A model generated the notes under the pieces. The model saw nothing but the letters and a program-made list of their open reading frames with translations, ran no database searches and was not told the DNA's origin. The position numbers and the translations under genes were made by a program. Shown here one piece after another: positions 24,294 through 36,405 of a stretch of DNA of 64,000 nt. How positions within the stretch are numbered: position 1 is the stretch's first letter; every line of letters begins with the position of its first letter. The DNA is from Polytrichum commune. Its lineage: Eukaryota; Streptophyta; Polytrichopsida; Polytrichales; Polytrichaceae. The stretch spans positions 39,092,440-39,156,439 of the forward strand of contig OX485807.1 in assembly GCA_950295325.1 (NCBI GenBank). The letters are read 5' to 3'.

Positions 24294-24556
24294 AAAGGTT
24301 CAAGATAACCCTAAACTACCAGGTGATAGTGAAGAGGTACCCATTTCCGAATGGAGTGGTTGGCGGTTCGATTCCCACTGTGAAATCTTCCTCTTCTTGA
24401 CGGAAAAAAAACTAGTTAAGTAGGTAGGAAGCCAAGAACCCACCCACAGCAAGGTAGGTAGTAAACTCCACCCTGTACCAAGAGGACTCTTGAGCAGGGT
24501 AAGGCCAACGGGCTCAAATTCACGTCAGATTGCCCCTATTTATTTATTTATTTATT
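24294..24556 (+). mobile_element. tRNA-derived SINE, copy 1
   Basis: An internal RNA polymerase III promoter is visible: A box TAGTGAAGAGG (24327-24337) and B box GGTTCGATTCC (24365-24375), spaced as in a tRNA. The body continues through CTTGACGGAAAAA, AGCCAAGAACCCACCCAC, GCAAGGTAGGTAGTAAAC and TCTTGAGCAGGGTAAGGCCA. It ends in a TATT-type tail (TATTTATTTATTTATT). Three further copies in the window share this order. Non-coding; mobilised by a LINE in trans if active. Confidence 0.8.
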
Positions 24557-27108
24557 GTGTGTGAAGTGCAATTGTGAGAACTCAACAAGAACTTCAACAC
24601 ACAATCTCAAGGAGAAGCACTTACTAATATAGTGATGGGGTGATGAATGTTTCATCAAAGCCTCACAACATCGAAAAGATTGTTATGCAATCCTCGGTTG
24701 TTTTCTTCTGTGTGGTGAATGAGTACGGTAAGGTGCTATCTGGTACAACAAAAAATAATTGTATTTGGGATTGTTGCGACACGTGTCGTATTCACATTGG
24801 TCAAGGGACTAGTGAAACATACGTGGAAGTCTCCTTTTGGCACTCAAAGTGTTGAACCAAACATGACTCCAAGGTAGCCGACCCATTCCAGACCAGTTGA
24901 GGAATTTAGTATATCTACGGTTTAGTTATGATAAGAAGAAATAATTTAATCAAGAGAAATAGATGTAAGAAGCAATGTATGATTTTTTCATGATGTTTTT
25001 TTTGTAATTACCAAATTATTATGACTTTTTCAAGTGGATATTCTCTTTGACCTATAGTTGTGGCACATAAATGTGGTTGTAATTTAAACCTAGTTGTCAA
25101 CTTAGCCACTAACATTTGGTCAGGTTGGATTTCGATCATAATATGTCAACACAAATCAAAGGTTGATATTGTGGAGTAGCATGAGGTACATGGATTGTAT
25201 GTGGTCACTCTTCTTCATCGGACACCTATTTTGAGTAGGTTTTTTTTGGCATGGTTTGTAGTTCAAAATGGACATTGAACAAACAAGTGTCACGAGGAGA
25301 TTGGACTACGTGCTCATAATGTAGACACAATATTAGGTCTAATAGTTAAAAACAAATGAGAAGGCCCACGTAATTGCTTGAAGGAGAAGAAAATCTTCGC
25401 TTTGAAAACTTACATCATTTGTATCATAAGTCCATTATTGGAACTTGAAATGACAATCTCTGTGATTCACAATTACTAATTGAAAGGAAGAAATCTTCCC
25501 GATCTAGTCCAATGCTCAGAAATCATGTTGAGTTGGAAGGGAACCGATATTCAACGTAAATTGGACCAAAGCCCATCCTATAATTACAACATGATGAATT
25601 GTATTACGAGTTTATGGTTATGCTCTCAAACTTACGCTTTAGCACAACTAATTAGAATATTCACAAGAAGGTGCCTTTCAAAATCATTCAATGTAACAAA
25701 ATTTGCGCATGTGTCATGTGGCACCACCACCATCATCGGTATGCATCATAGCAAATCATTTGGCAAGAGACCTTTTTTTGTTTTGAAATAGGGTGTCTCT
25801 TTCACATGTCATTTTGACATCGCATTTGCTAATGGTGTGCATTACACCATGTTCACGTGTCACTTGCATTAACTCTTAAAGACCTAGACGCCCCAATTCT
25901 TGAACAATCAACTTTATATATCTTGCTTAAATATGGGTACGTTTTAGCCATTGTTTTTCCGCATATAGTTAATGATTCTATCCAATCCCTCCAAACGTCG
26001 GCCAAAAATGCGACCATAAAATGTCATCAATAATCATCCTCTTTTATGTGTAGAACTATTTGCATCTAACAAGGCATTTTGATAAAATTGCGACTTCTCA
26101 TCATTCTACCGTGTTTATGAGTTTTGCCGCTTATATAAAATTCCTCGCCGGACAAATAGAATCATGTTGACAATGATGTTTTTAAAGCAATTTAAACTCA
26201 ACATGGGAGAGTCAAAAACATTATATATTTTTGGTATTTTAGTTGTATGAATGCGACCCTTTGACAATGCCTCGCAACTTTCTTTTGAAGACAATTCTCA
26301 AAACACCCTTGGGAACATGTTAGATAAAAACATCTTATTAGAATATATAGTATGAATACGATATTTCCGATGCAAAAATCCCTCCCTCCAAATCGTCATA
26401 AACTCACAATACTTTAAAATCCTCATAAAGAGGCTAGTGACCACATAAGGCCCACATGCTTTATTTAGGTGTATGTTGGAGTATCCACTTTCTAGTGTTA
26501 CATTTGTAGATATTTTAGGTGTAACTAGTACTACTACGAAATTGCCTTGTTATATGGAAACTTTTTGCACTTTCTACTTGAAAGGTCGTGTACTAGGTTA
26601 CATGCATGAGGAGGATAACGGTCTCGGTATAAAGGGATGGATGAGATGATGCACCGGGAATGCCCAATAAGGTCCCGATTTCGTAACACAAATGAATGGA
26701 CAGTTCCCCAAAAGTAAATATTTTGATACGGTGGAAGTCCTTTGGTGGAGACGGAATTTTCGCATATGAGTGTGCCTTTCATCCATCCAACATCAAAACT
26801 CGACTTAATATAGGTTTGTTACCGATTCATCTCATATGACTTAGAGTAAATTAATTAAATTAAATTAAACTATATTATACTATACTTATTATTAAGAAGT
26901 GCAATCTTTAAAGTTGATTATGGTGTCATTTCAACTTAGAATAATGACCTACACCTGCATATTATACCAAGGCTTTTATGTTAAATGAATGGGAGATATG
27001 CTCGTATACGATAATTTTCAACTCGCAAACGGTCAAGGGTACTTGTTGGAAATTGAAATGATTCAAGTTGAAATATTTCCATTACTCAAGTGTTGGTTAA
27101 GCATTCAT
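24557..27108. other. AT-rich intergenic DNA with family D fragments
   Basis: Bases about 25285-25470 carry, in reverse, the AGATTGGACTACGTGCTCAT block typical of family D MITEs. Frames of 60-105 codons (for example 25480-25791) have no recognisable domain. No RNA gene seen. Confidence 0.4.
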
Positions 27109-27216
27109 AAATAATAATCATAATAATCATAATAATCATAATCATAATCATAATCATAATCATAATAATAAAAAACATAATTATCTTCATTATTATTATT
27201 ATTATTATTATTATTG
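27109..27216. repeat. (TAA/CATAAT)n and (TTA)n simple repeat
   Basis: An ATAATCATAATAATCATAAT-type repeat passes into CATAATCATAAT units. After a short interruption it continues as an uninterrupted TTA/ATT run at about 27190-27215. The poly-Asn and poly-Tyr/Asp frame on the minus strand is an artefact of this repeat. Confidence 0.95.
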
Positions 27217-28265
27217 TTTATGTTCTTCAGGTTTATTAAAATCATTAGCCTTACAAGCTTGACTTGGTTCAATTTGTAGTAGAGCACTATGTAACATTCT
27301 AACATTTGCAATGGATACTAATTGCTACACAATGAATTAACTGTAGGGGTTCTCAACTTTAATTTTGTAGCCCTAATAATGCATTTTTCATATCTACCCT
27401 TTATTCATATAGAAGAATTCTCATGGAATGAAAAAAGGTATGCCCCGCCCCATTCGACCTTTTTAATGCAAGCTATACATAAATGTAAAGCTCAACTACC
27501 TTCACTTGTTTCTAGGGTTGACCGTATCTTCGTGGCTTGGAGCGTTGTCCGGATTGAGATGATTATACTACTTATTCTCCTCGTTGATCGCTATCATTCT
27601 CCTTCAAGTTTTTGTTGATGGCTTATTCTTGTTGGTGGCATAGAATTCTTTCAAAAGTTCCTCTACCTTGAGGCTTTAATGATGGTACTTTCCATCTTAC
27701 TTAAAGGGGCTTTTGTTGAGATGGATTCCTCCCTTAGTGATATCTCTTCAATTGGTTCCTATCAACTCAAATGTTATTCTTGATGTATTAGCTTGGTTGT
27801 ATCAAACTCCCTTCATTTGTCAAGAGTCTTCATGTGTCATAGTTGTCTTTTTAGCTCAAGTGTTACTACTTAGCGTTGATTGAGGTCACAATTATTGCTT
27901 CATGTGTGTCGCATCCCTTCATGCGTCGTAGTTGTCTTCTTCTCCTTTTCCAATTGTTAATAACAGTGATAAGGTCTTCTCTACTCAATTGCTTGAACGC
28001 CTTTTGATTTGTTTTATTTTTTTGGCACAATTTGAAATTTCAATTGCAATAGAGTAAGCAAAATACAACCAAACACATGGGAACCAGCGCAACCCGAGTG
28101 GAGATCAAGAAATAATGCCCATATGTGGCCTAACCTTCCAAGTGACAACTAAGTTGCTCCGGGTTAATTCGTATTGGAGTTTCTTTTCTTTCAGCTCAAG
28201 TGTTACTTCAGTCTTTTTTGTTAAAGAAACCAAGTAATCAAGTAACTTTAAGCAACCTTGTTTGT
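27217..28265. other. Gene-free stretch
   Basis: A 98-codon frame at 27322-27618 is the longest and is not recognised. The sequence is T-rich on the + strand from about 27600 onward. Confidence 0.4.
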
Positions 28266-28392
28266 CATTGTAGTCCCAAGTAGCTCTAGTAGGTTTAGTA
28301 TATCTTATCGTTGTGGTCCAAGCAACTCTAGTAGGCTAAGTATCTTTTGTCGTTGTAGACTGAATAACTCTAGTAGACTAATTATCTACGTA
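28266..28392. repeat. Short tandem repeat, about 42 bp x3
   Basis: Units start at about 28266, 28309 and 28351 with (C/A)TTGTAG or CGTTGTGG. Each carries AACTCTAGTAGG-like and AGTAT-CTT blocks. Diverged between units; non-coding. Confidence 0.7.
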
Positions 28393-29315
28393 ATCTAGTT
28401 CCTTCTTCTTTCTAAGTAGCTAGTTAACTTTTCTTTAATGTATCTAAGTAGCCAAGTAAACAAGTAGCTCTTTTGAGTTAACTCTTTTTGTAAGTAGTCA
28501 ACACCTTGATTATTAATTAACCCTCTTCTTAATTAACTCTTGAACCAATATTTTTTTGTTTGACTTTCTTTTCTACCCTACTATTTGTTGCTCTATGTTA
28601 TCGGAGTTCTTTCCAACAATTAGTGTGGAATCACAACAATATGAGTTACAACCTATTTTAGCATAGTCACATTAGTTGTTGTATATAGGTCTCAACTATA
28701 ATGGTTAAAATATTTTTTAGAATAACCATATATGGGCCATTCAATACTTTTGGCAGTACAATCATGTAAAATAATCATATTGATATTAGAAAATAGTCAA
28801 TCATGGTTTATTTTATATTTTCATTATTATCAACTTTTCAATGTATATGTAATCAATTAATGTTTGTGCCTTCGATATCATAGGTTTAATGATTGTCACA
28901 AAACAAAGAATGATAGTGGAATAACTTAGATACATAAGAATTCAATTATAGTTAGGTTTGTATTGAGAAAATTATATATCTTGATTTATAGTAAAGTCAC
29001 TTTAGGAAGATAGAAATAATTATAGTCAATTATCGCTTGGCCTTGTATGTATCATTTCACCAATAACACTGACTCTCTCTATCACAATTCCTTTCCAACA
29101 TTTTTGAGTTATCATTTCCTCTCTCAATAAATGCTTGGATATTTTGATCACTCTTTCACCCCCAAGTCTTTCCACTCTAATTGGTAATCACTCATGTATA
29201 TATGAAACTCCTTAATTTTTCACAAGACTCTCAAACAACGCTTAAATTTACTCTCTTTTCCACTCACTTGCTTTGCAGTTAATAATTGATTTATCATATA
29301 ATTTATCTACTTTCA
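28393..29315. other. AT-rich spacer
   Basis: There is repeated use of AAGTAG/AAGTAAC words just after the tandem repeat (to about 28500), then plain AT-rich sequence. No gene or paired element is visible. Confidence 0.4.
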
Positions 29316-29500
29316 CTTATGCAACTATTGTCACCTCATGTGAGTTTCTATAGTAAAATTTCACTCAAGTTTTTTTTTTTTCCCACTTATGCAACTATTC
29401 CCATCTCATGTGATAATCTATAATCAACTCTCACATAAGCTATATCACACAATTTCTCAAATCATGCAACTACTCTCACCTCATGTGAGTTTCTATATAT
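29316..29500. repeat. Short tandem repeat, about 70-75 bp x3
   Basis: CTTATGCAACTATT or TCATGCAACTACT begins units at about 29316, 29386 and 29461. Each is followed by a CACCTCATGTGAGTTTCTAT-like block. Units are moderately diverged. Non-coding. Confidence 0.75.
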
Positions 29501-30880
29501 AGAACTCTTCAAGTCTCTTAATCATGCCTCTTGATTTGACAGTATCTATGCTGACAATTACTTTGTCTCTACCTTGAATATGTATGGAGAAACTTTGAGC
29601 TTGAAGCTTTTGCATTCAAAAATGGTAAAGATACAAAGGACCTAGTTCTCGTAGCCTTTCTTCATGAATAAGATATGCTAACACTATTCCTAACTTTATT
29701 TGTAGAAAAGGGTGGCTCCCACCACGTGCCTCTCTCCTAGATTGCTATATCTACTTATCTTTGAAGAATTTGAAGAGTGCCCACTTAAATCTTCACATAT
29801 CCTCAGTCTTCAAAATATGGTAGCTAATATCCTAAGATCTACCTATTTACTATCTAGGTGTGGGGAAGTTTATAAGCATTGCCAAGAAATTGGTTCTTGG
29901 CTATTAATTTCTTCCACCTCCCATTACCTTCAACTAGGCAACTTATGAACATTTAAGTGACACTAGGTCAACTAATCTACAATCAAGCTTACTAATACCA
30001 AGGAGATACTAATTGTTGCAATGGTATGTTAATCCTTAAACTGGATCATTATTTAATGATGAGGCTTTCTATTCTTAAGTGCCTCACTATTATTTTAAGT
30101 TGCTTATTAATTCTAACGACCTACTAATTCAATGGCTAGTAATTCAATTGGCCATCAAAATGAGACTATGTGGCAGGAATGTGGCTATCCAAGACTTACT
30201 TTCTTACTCTTTGATGTTGCCCAACCATCACATATCATCGGGGTAGGAAAAAATTGGCATTGGAAATGTTTTGTGCATAAGCATTATTCATGGCCTTGAA
30301 CCATATGATTCAACAAGGGTGGTTGCCTCCCAGGTGTGAAAGGGGTTCTTCTACACACTTTTTTTTTGCTAGCCCCATTCTCATTTTGCTATGAAGCTAA
30401 AATTTAGTCCCCAAAATGGTTCATGGTCACTATTCTCAACTCCTAAGTGCCCAAAGAGGCCATTTTTCAATCACTTTTTACCCCGAGATAAAGAACGGAG
30501 GATTAGCTCGAGTGGATTTTGACAAGATTTGGACCATGTATAGGAAAGAGCCTCTTTTAATCACAAAATGGGTTTTGTAAAGGAAGATTCCACTCCGAGT
30601 TTCATCTATAATATTCATGATGGATAACATTATGAATTTCATGAAAATTTTGAGCATTACAACCATATGGATGTGATTTGATACTAAAAACAATCCACAA
30701 CTCTGTAGAAAGGCAAAAATGTCTTTTGAAATCAATAGATCGAAGATTAAAATAATCTTTGAAAGCAATGAAAAATCTTGGGCATTGAAGGGTTAATTGG
30801 AGGCCTACATTTGACTGGTATATGGCTAGGCATGTAGTTGAGAAAGAACACCAATATCAAATGTGTTGCTATGAGTTGGA
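29501..30880. other. Gene-free stretch
   Basis: A 78-codon frame at 29712-29948 and a 96-codon minus-strand frame at 30478-30768 are the best candidates. Neither has a domain I recognise, nor splice signals connecting it to other frames. Confidence 0.4.
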
Positions 30881-31424
30881 CTACACAGTTTGTGGTATTT
30901 CGTGTCACAATCACTATTTGCAGAGGGCCTAAACTAGATGCCTTGAGGTCTCAAAGTGTTGCGCCTGCTAATTGCCAATATGATATTATTTGTCAACATG
31001 AGTAACTTCTATAAGTGGAAAATCATGTAGATTATGACATTTAGAGTAGCACCTTGGGAATACTTTAGATGATAGTCTTGCATTTTAGTATGCAAGGGAA
31101 GAGCTTTTTGAGCGTACTTATGGCAAGTGTCATGTGTTTACATTTTAGTATGCAAGACAAAGATATTCTTGAGCATACTAATTGCAAGTGTTAATTGTGT
31201 GCACTTTAGTCAACTTGTAGACCATTGTTTAACATAGGCATGCACCTCATAACACTATTGAACATACTCGTGCCAAGATATTAGTAAGCGCACTTGAACG
31301 CCAAGTGTCATGAGATGCCACTTATGATAAAATTGTTAATCATCAACGTAACCTACCATACGTCTCAAAATAGGGGTACCTAACATTATTACGCATGTGG
31401 CACTAAATACCATAAACGGTGTAG
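30881..31424. mobile_element. MITE-like element, family C copy 2
   Basis: It starts CTACACAGTTTGTGGTATTT and ends AAATACCATAAACGGTGTAG, an inverted repeat of about 20 bp with few mismatches. The interior matches copy 1 in reverse (TGCATTTTAGTATGCAAG, CAACTTGTAGACCATTGT, GCCAAGATATTAGTAAGCGC, CAAGTGTCATGAGATG). The clean ends make it the best-preserved copy, 544 bp. Non-coding. Confidence 0.8.
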
Positions 31425-31948
31425 TTGCTCATAACATGGACACTATTCAGAATTCAATTTGCAATCCACTTGGAAGGATACAATACTATGTGGTCACTCA
31501 AACAAAGCCAACAAAATCTTCACTTTAATTTCTTATAACTTTTGCATCTCAATTCAGATTTTGAAACTTGATGTTGCAATCTTCGTGATCCGCAATTACT
31601 AACTGGATGAGAAAATTTCCAAACCGATCAATGGCCATAAATGTACGTGGAATTGAAAGTACCCACAATAAGGCCACACACCTTATAAGTTACACTCTTA
31701 CGATAGCATTCCTCCCTAGAATGGTGGGCTCGCTCCTATGCTACTCTCTTGACCGGGACTCAATGGACACAAACGGCCATCAAACTCTGTGCAATATTTT
31801 GGTGCTAGTTGAGAATAAAAGTGCAACCGTAACTGGAAAAGGGAAACAACCAAACAACCAAACAAACGAACAAACAATTGACGTTGTCAGCGCGAAGAAT
31901 ATTCGTGTATTTGGATTCGACGTTCAAGTCAGTGTTTTTTTCTCACCA

Positions 31949-32312
31949 ATGTATGTGGGTGTTATTTGGTTTGCTTTTCATGTTCTCCATCTTTTACCAG
32001 TTAGATTTTCACACAAGGAGAGTTGTGTTGCAATAGCAAATCTGCAACGAAGCATCAACAGAACTCGCATTGAAAATCGGACTTCTCATGATTTAGTTAT
32101 GGGTATCGGAAATGCATGTTTGTTGACTTCTGAACTATCATATATAGGTCCTCCAAATTTTGTTTAGTATCGAATGTGGAGTAGTTAATATAACTTGAAG
32201 ATATCTCTTGTGACTTTATGGTGTTTGTTCTTTGATCCTCACACAACACCACACCAATTGAATACATGTGTTCGATTAAGAAAAGTAATTGAATGACACA
32301 TGCATATCTTAC
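31949..32312. mobile_element. AGGTA MITE, family D, decayed copy
   Basis: It opens with GTATGTGGGTGTTATTTGG, as do the copies at 36659 and (reversed) 40139. The shared blocks follow through CCAGTTAGATTTTCACA, GATTTAGTTATGGGTATC, CATATATAGGTCCTCC and ACACCAATTGAATACATG. The total of about 364 bp equals the best family D copies. Both termini are eroded. The 186-codon frame at 31607-32167 ends inside it. Confidence 0.6.
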
Positions 32313-34257
32313 AACAATTTGTTAGCATAACATTCAACTAAGTGACTAGGTTGGGTGGGGTTGGGAATATGTCTTGTAAGGTGCTTGAGTTATACCTTAT
32401 GGATTCCTTGGAGTTTGTAGATTCGACCTGAGAAACGAGTGAGATTCATATGAAGATGTATATTATTAGATTGGAGCGGTTGATAGCAACTCGAAAATGT
32501 TATGACCTATGCTACTCCTCTATCTACTTATTTTGCCAAGTCTAATTTGTGAAAGTAAGGTATGTGAGCCTATTGTGGCGACTTCCAACTCCACTCACAT
32601 TTGTGTGGCCTTTGGATTGGCTCGGGAATCATGTAGGGGTTAGCTCAAATTTCAAAGTCCCTCTTTATCTCAAAATGTTGACCTAATTGTGACAACTAGA
32701 TAAGCCGTGGCATTAAAACTTGCGGATAGTCTCCGAATTTGAAAGAGAATAGGCATGGCATAAGGTAGATGGCCCTTACTTGGTTACATTTTGTTATAAG
32801 ACTCAAATTCGCGAGGTTCAGATTTTTGTGCGTTTGCAAATGTAATTGAAGAAGCCAATATCAAGCCCCAAATTCTTTTGGGAATAATTTCAATCTTTTT
32901 GTGAATTGTCAACGTCCACTTATAATGAGCCACAAGAAGGCTACATAGGTCCCCTTGAACTAAGTTGACTCTTGAACCTAGGATGATGAACAAATGCTGA
33001 ACACATAGTCCACTCTCTTTCAAACACGTGTCTTTCATATGCACCTAATCACCCACCGCTCCAATAGAGATGCTCAATCCAGATAAACAATTGAATCCAC
33101 TGGTCTTCATGAGAAGTATCACATGAGCGGTGTATGTTGGTTACACTACCAACATACGAATCACAAACCCACATCTCATATCAGTGAGAAGTATATGCAA
33201 GTCTACCACTGCAGAAGATTTGCATATTTTCCAGTGACGTAGGTACAATCTCTTGTTGACGCAAGTCAATTCCCCATGACTCGTATACTTGAAATATGTT
33301 GCCGTTTTAGGAAAGTGTACGTTTAAGGCCCACATATATATACACACCTTCAAGTAGCGCCATAATTTGTGCCCTTTTGCCCTTGGCCGTTGCTTCCGTT
33401 ATACAACTTCTAGCCGCCAGTGTGGCGTACTTCTTTCTCAAAGGAATATGCCTTCGTGCATCTCCTTTTGTGCTCACAGCTGCAAAGGACCCTAGGAAAA
33501 CCCTAAACCCTAAACCCTCAACCCTAAGCCCCATGATGATGATGGGCCATGAATAATAATGGATTTCTATAAGGCCTTTGCCGGGTCGGAGTCAATTCAA
33601 AGGCGAAGATGATTGGTGCAATCACACAGCAATAATGAGTCTGCTGAGTGAAGGCCGTGTCTTATAGGGATTAAAAAGAGCCCGTGTATAATTATTACTA
33701 CTCTTTGGTTACATATTGAAAGTATGTTAGACAAAAGTAGAGCTAGGGCTTCGTGGTGTCTACGTAAACTCATCCATTGAGGAGGTGAATATCTAGTGAA
33801 CTATATTATAGCATGTAAATGACTATGTATAAAAGAGTTGGTTCCGGAAATGGTATCGGAGATCTCAAATTAGTGTAGTGGAGTTTAGTTGGAACGACTT
33901 GGCCCCTTGTTCTTATAGAGAGCTTGTTGTTACTAGGGCTCCTTCGTCCACGATCGATGAGTTTATGTAGACGTCGCGAATCCCAAGCCCATAAGTAGTA
34001 CATTGTACATTGTATGATATGTAGTGTCATATGGTACTCTATTTCACTATGGCAACTTTTCAGATGACATTTCTTATGAATAAGTCAACAAGTATTGTCA
34101 TGGATGATGGATGAGTTCATCCATTGGCCAAAACCCTACCTTCTCTTGTCAACAACTTGTGATGAAATATTTTAATGGGTGATTGAAAATTGGATGAAAA
34201 TTGCTTGGTAAGTGACTGTCATTGCAACACTGTAAATCTATAGTACCCCCAAAACTC
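32313..34257. other. Gene-free stretch with repeat fragments
   Basis: Bases about 32580-32660 share a CTTCCAACTCCACTCACATT...GGCCTTTGGATTGG block with 38050 and 43445. Several minus-strand frames of 60-86 codons are unrecognised. An interstitial telomere-type run at 33498-33527 is listed separately. Confidence 0.4.
33498..33527. repeat. Interstitial telomere-type repeat (CCCTAAA)n
   Basis: AACCCTAAACCCTAAACCC, followed by TCAACCCTAA, makes about four units of the plant telomere heptamer, one degenerate. This is too short to be a telomere. It could be a telo-box as found in promoters of translation genes, or a repair scar; no gene lies next to it that would support the first reading. Confidence 0.8.
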
Positions 34258-34260
34258 TTA

Positions 34261-34759
34261 GGGCCAGTTCACACACAAGCCAGGAGCCGTGACCATGAAA
34301 TTGTGAGAACCCAAGAGAAAGTGTCCGAAGGCCGTCCCAACACACCTCCAATATCATGTAGTATGGTCATGGACCCTCAAGTGTCGTGTGAAGCCACATG
34401 TGACCCGGTCTTCAACTAAATGCTATTTCAATGAATTTCTATTCATGCAGGTCCTCACACATGATCAAATAGAATAAATCAACAGTTGTGAGCGTTCAGA
34501 GTGTCATGGTCTCCCGGTTTTGTATTAGACCTACCTCCAAGAAGTGGTTTTTGAGAATAATCCAAGTGACCATGAAACATGATTCCTTCGATGCCATGTA
34601 GGAATCCATGTAGACTTTACATCCATCTTGCATTCACATACTTCATTGGTCCCTCAAGCATAGTGTGAAGCAGACTTGGACCGGCTTCGACTTTTCCAAC
34701 AATGAGAGTGCTTGGAGTGTAATGGTCGCGGCCTCTCAGTCTCGTGTATGAAGTGGCCC
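34261..34759 (+). mobile_element. Harbinger-like MITE, family A copy
   Basis: A 499 bp element with ends GGGCCAGTTCACACACAAGC and GTGTATGAAGTGGCCC, flanked by TTA on both sides (34258-34260, 34760-34762). Three-base TTA duplications and GGGCC-type ends are the hallmarks of PIF/Harbinger (Tourist-like) elements. The internal body matches the copies at 40805, 50301 and 53327 throughout. Non-coding; would need a transposase in trans. Confidence 0.9.
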
Positions 34760-34762
34760 TTA

Positions 34763-35344
34763 GGGCCACTTCACATACAAGATTGAAGGCCCGTGACCAT
34801 TGCAATCTAAGAGCTCTCATTGGTCGAAAGGGCAGAGACCGTCCAAGTTCACTTCACACATGCAGGTGAAGGCCTAAAGGCCCAAAGAAGACTTCATGGA
34901 TGAAAAGTCCACATGGAGTCCTACATGGTGGATTATGGATAAGGTTTCATGGTCTCCCGGAATTTTCGTCAGACCCACCTCCAAGAGGTGGGCCTGACGC
35001 AAATTCCGGGAGACTATGACTTCTTTAATATTTTTCCCAACATAACATATTTCAAGACAACTTGCAATGCAGATTGCAGAACAAATTCTATGACAAATCC
35101 CAGGCTACACAAACACCAGCAAGTAATTCTCTTAAATTGATAAAGTTCGAGACATATTATATTAAACCAAATCCTCCCCTCTTTTTAGTCCCGGAACATG
35201 GTCCACTCTCACTTCAGACCATGCTTGAGGGCCCGTCACTACATAAAACGACTTTCCCAACACCCATGGTACGGCCTTTGGATGAGAGTCAAGGATCCTC
35301 ACCATTACAAGGTCACGGCTCTTGGCTCATGTGTGAAGTGGCCC
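34763..35344 (-). mobile_element. Harbinger-like MITE, family A, adjacent second copy with internal foldback
   Basis: It begins GGGCCACTTCACATACAAGA immediately after the TTA that ends the neighbouring copy and finishes CATGTGTGAAGTGGCCC followed by TTA (35345-35347). At 582 bp it is longer than the standard form and lies in reverse orientation. The middle carries a near-perfect hairpin, and the segment 35030-35190 is not shared with other copies. Confidence 0.85.
34951..35014. repeat. Perfect-type hairpin inside a MITE
   Basis: Arm 1 (34951-34981) starts GGTCTCCCGGAATTTTCGTC and arm 2 (34985-35014) ends GACGCAAATTCCGGGAGACT. They pair over about 30 bp with about three mismatches and a loop of only about three bases. 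The corresponding region in the short copy at 49907-50232 also forms a foldback, whereas the standard copies have only one arm. Confidence 0.85.
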
Positions 35345-36023
35345 TTAATACGTACCACCCCCACTAATTGGTATATTTAGGACAGTCGTGTTAATTAGGA
35401 GTGAGAGGTGTACATGTGAGGCCACGTTGGGAAGGAGGAGCCCTACTGGCTGCCAACTGGGCCATTTAAAAGCAGAAAGCATCAAGGCACAATTCCAAGG
35501 AAGTGGCAGCCAATGCAGGCCAAAAGCACACCCCCACACACATAAGTCAAAGGCTACTGACTCTTCGCATAGCCTTCTCGGTATTCTCTACTCCCCCTGA
35601 TATGTACTCCATTGGTAGATTTCAGAAAAAGGGAGGAGGGGGGGGGGGGCCTTGTGCCTTATACCCAGCTTTTGTGCACATGATTGGTCATAACTGTAAA
35701 GCAATTGCTTGCTGAGAGTCCGTGTGAACTTCAGCTGGACTCAGCACCCGTTTTCATTCTCTGCCAGTGATGGGGGAGGTTTTAGGGCATAATCGGTTGA
35801 GATCCATGTGTTTGCAAGTCCAACCGGTTACATGTTGACATCCTCCGGTTTTCCTTTACTAAATTGGGGTATATTCCATAAATTCCTCTAAAATGGTCGG
35901 TACTTATCCTGCAGTCGTGAACTTCAACCGCTTATTTTCTAAACTCAACCGGTTCATTTGTAACTAACTGCCGGTTCTCCCCGATCCTTGTTCTCCCCTT
36001 TTCATTGCAAACTATACTAATAA
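35345..36023. other. Spacer with poly-G run and a dispersed repeat
   Basis: It contains a poly-G run at about 35637-35649. Bases 35790-35985 form one copy of a repeat of about 195 bp also present at 38608-38801. No supportable gene; frames of 60-70 codons overlap on both strands. Confidence 0.5.
35790..35985 (+). repeat. Dispersed repeat F, copy 1
   Basis: Shares with 38608-38801 the ordered blocks GGTTACATGTTGACATC, GGTATATTCCATA, ATTCCTCTAAAATG-TCGGTA, AACTTCAACC and AACTCAACCGGTTCAT. AACCGGTT words are frequent. No termini were identified, so the type of element is unknown. Confidence 0.7.
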
Positions 36024-36405
36024 GGGCCGGTTCACATGGAGTCTCAAGTCCCAAGTCCCACTCATGTTAGCAAGTCCCAACACGGAAGGCAAAGTTCCTC
36101 CTTTGAGCCTCAAGAAGCCATAAACATATGGTTGATTAGCATCGAAGTCGGATCTTCATTATGTTATGTAAAATTGTTCGTGGGACTTGTGTTGAGAGTT
36201 GGGTCTAGCTTTTTGCTCGACCCTACTCTCATCACAAGTCCTAAGCCTCAACTCTGAAAAGTGTTGCCATGTAGGCATTCATGTCATAGTTGGGACTTAG
36301 GACTTGGGATCCCATGTGAAGTGGTAAGTCCCAACTTCCATGCTCTCGACGGCTAAGATTGCATGGATGACCTCTAGTGACTTGGGACCCGGTGTGAACC
36401 GGCTC
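36024..36405. mobile_element. TIR element with TAA target duplication (family I)
   Basis: The left end GGGCCGGTTCACATGGAGTC and right end GACCCGGTGTGAACCGGCTC (reverse complement GAGCCGGTTCACACC) form the TIR, with TAA on each side (36021-36023, 36406-36408). The subterminal sequence repeats AAGTCCCAA and its complement. At 382 bp with a 3-bp TWA-type duplication it is most likely another Harbinger-type MITE, distinct from family A. Confidence 0.8.

Noticed and set aside
28266-29500. Short tandem repeats as a CRISPR-like array
   Set aside because: Only three diverged units each, without constant repeats and unique spacers, in a plant nuclear context.
31607-32167. 186-codon frame
   Set aside because: Its 3' half is a family D MITE copy and the rest has no recognisable domain, so it is not called as a gene.
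33835-33870. TGGTATCGGAGATCT as a possible retrotransposon primer-binding site
   Set aside because: It only partly matches the initiator-tRNA-complementary TGGTATCAGAGC, and no LTR pair or gag frame lies beside it.
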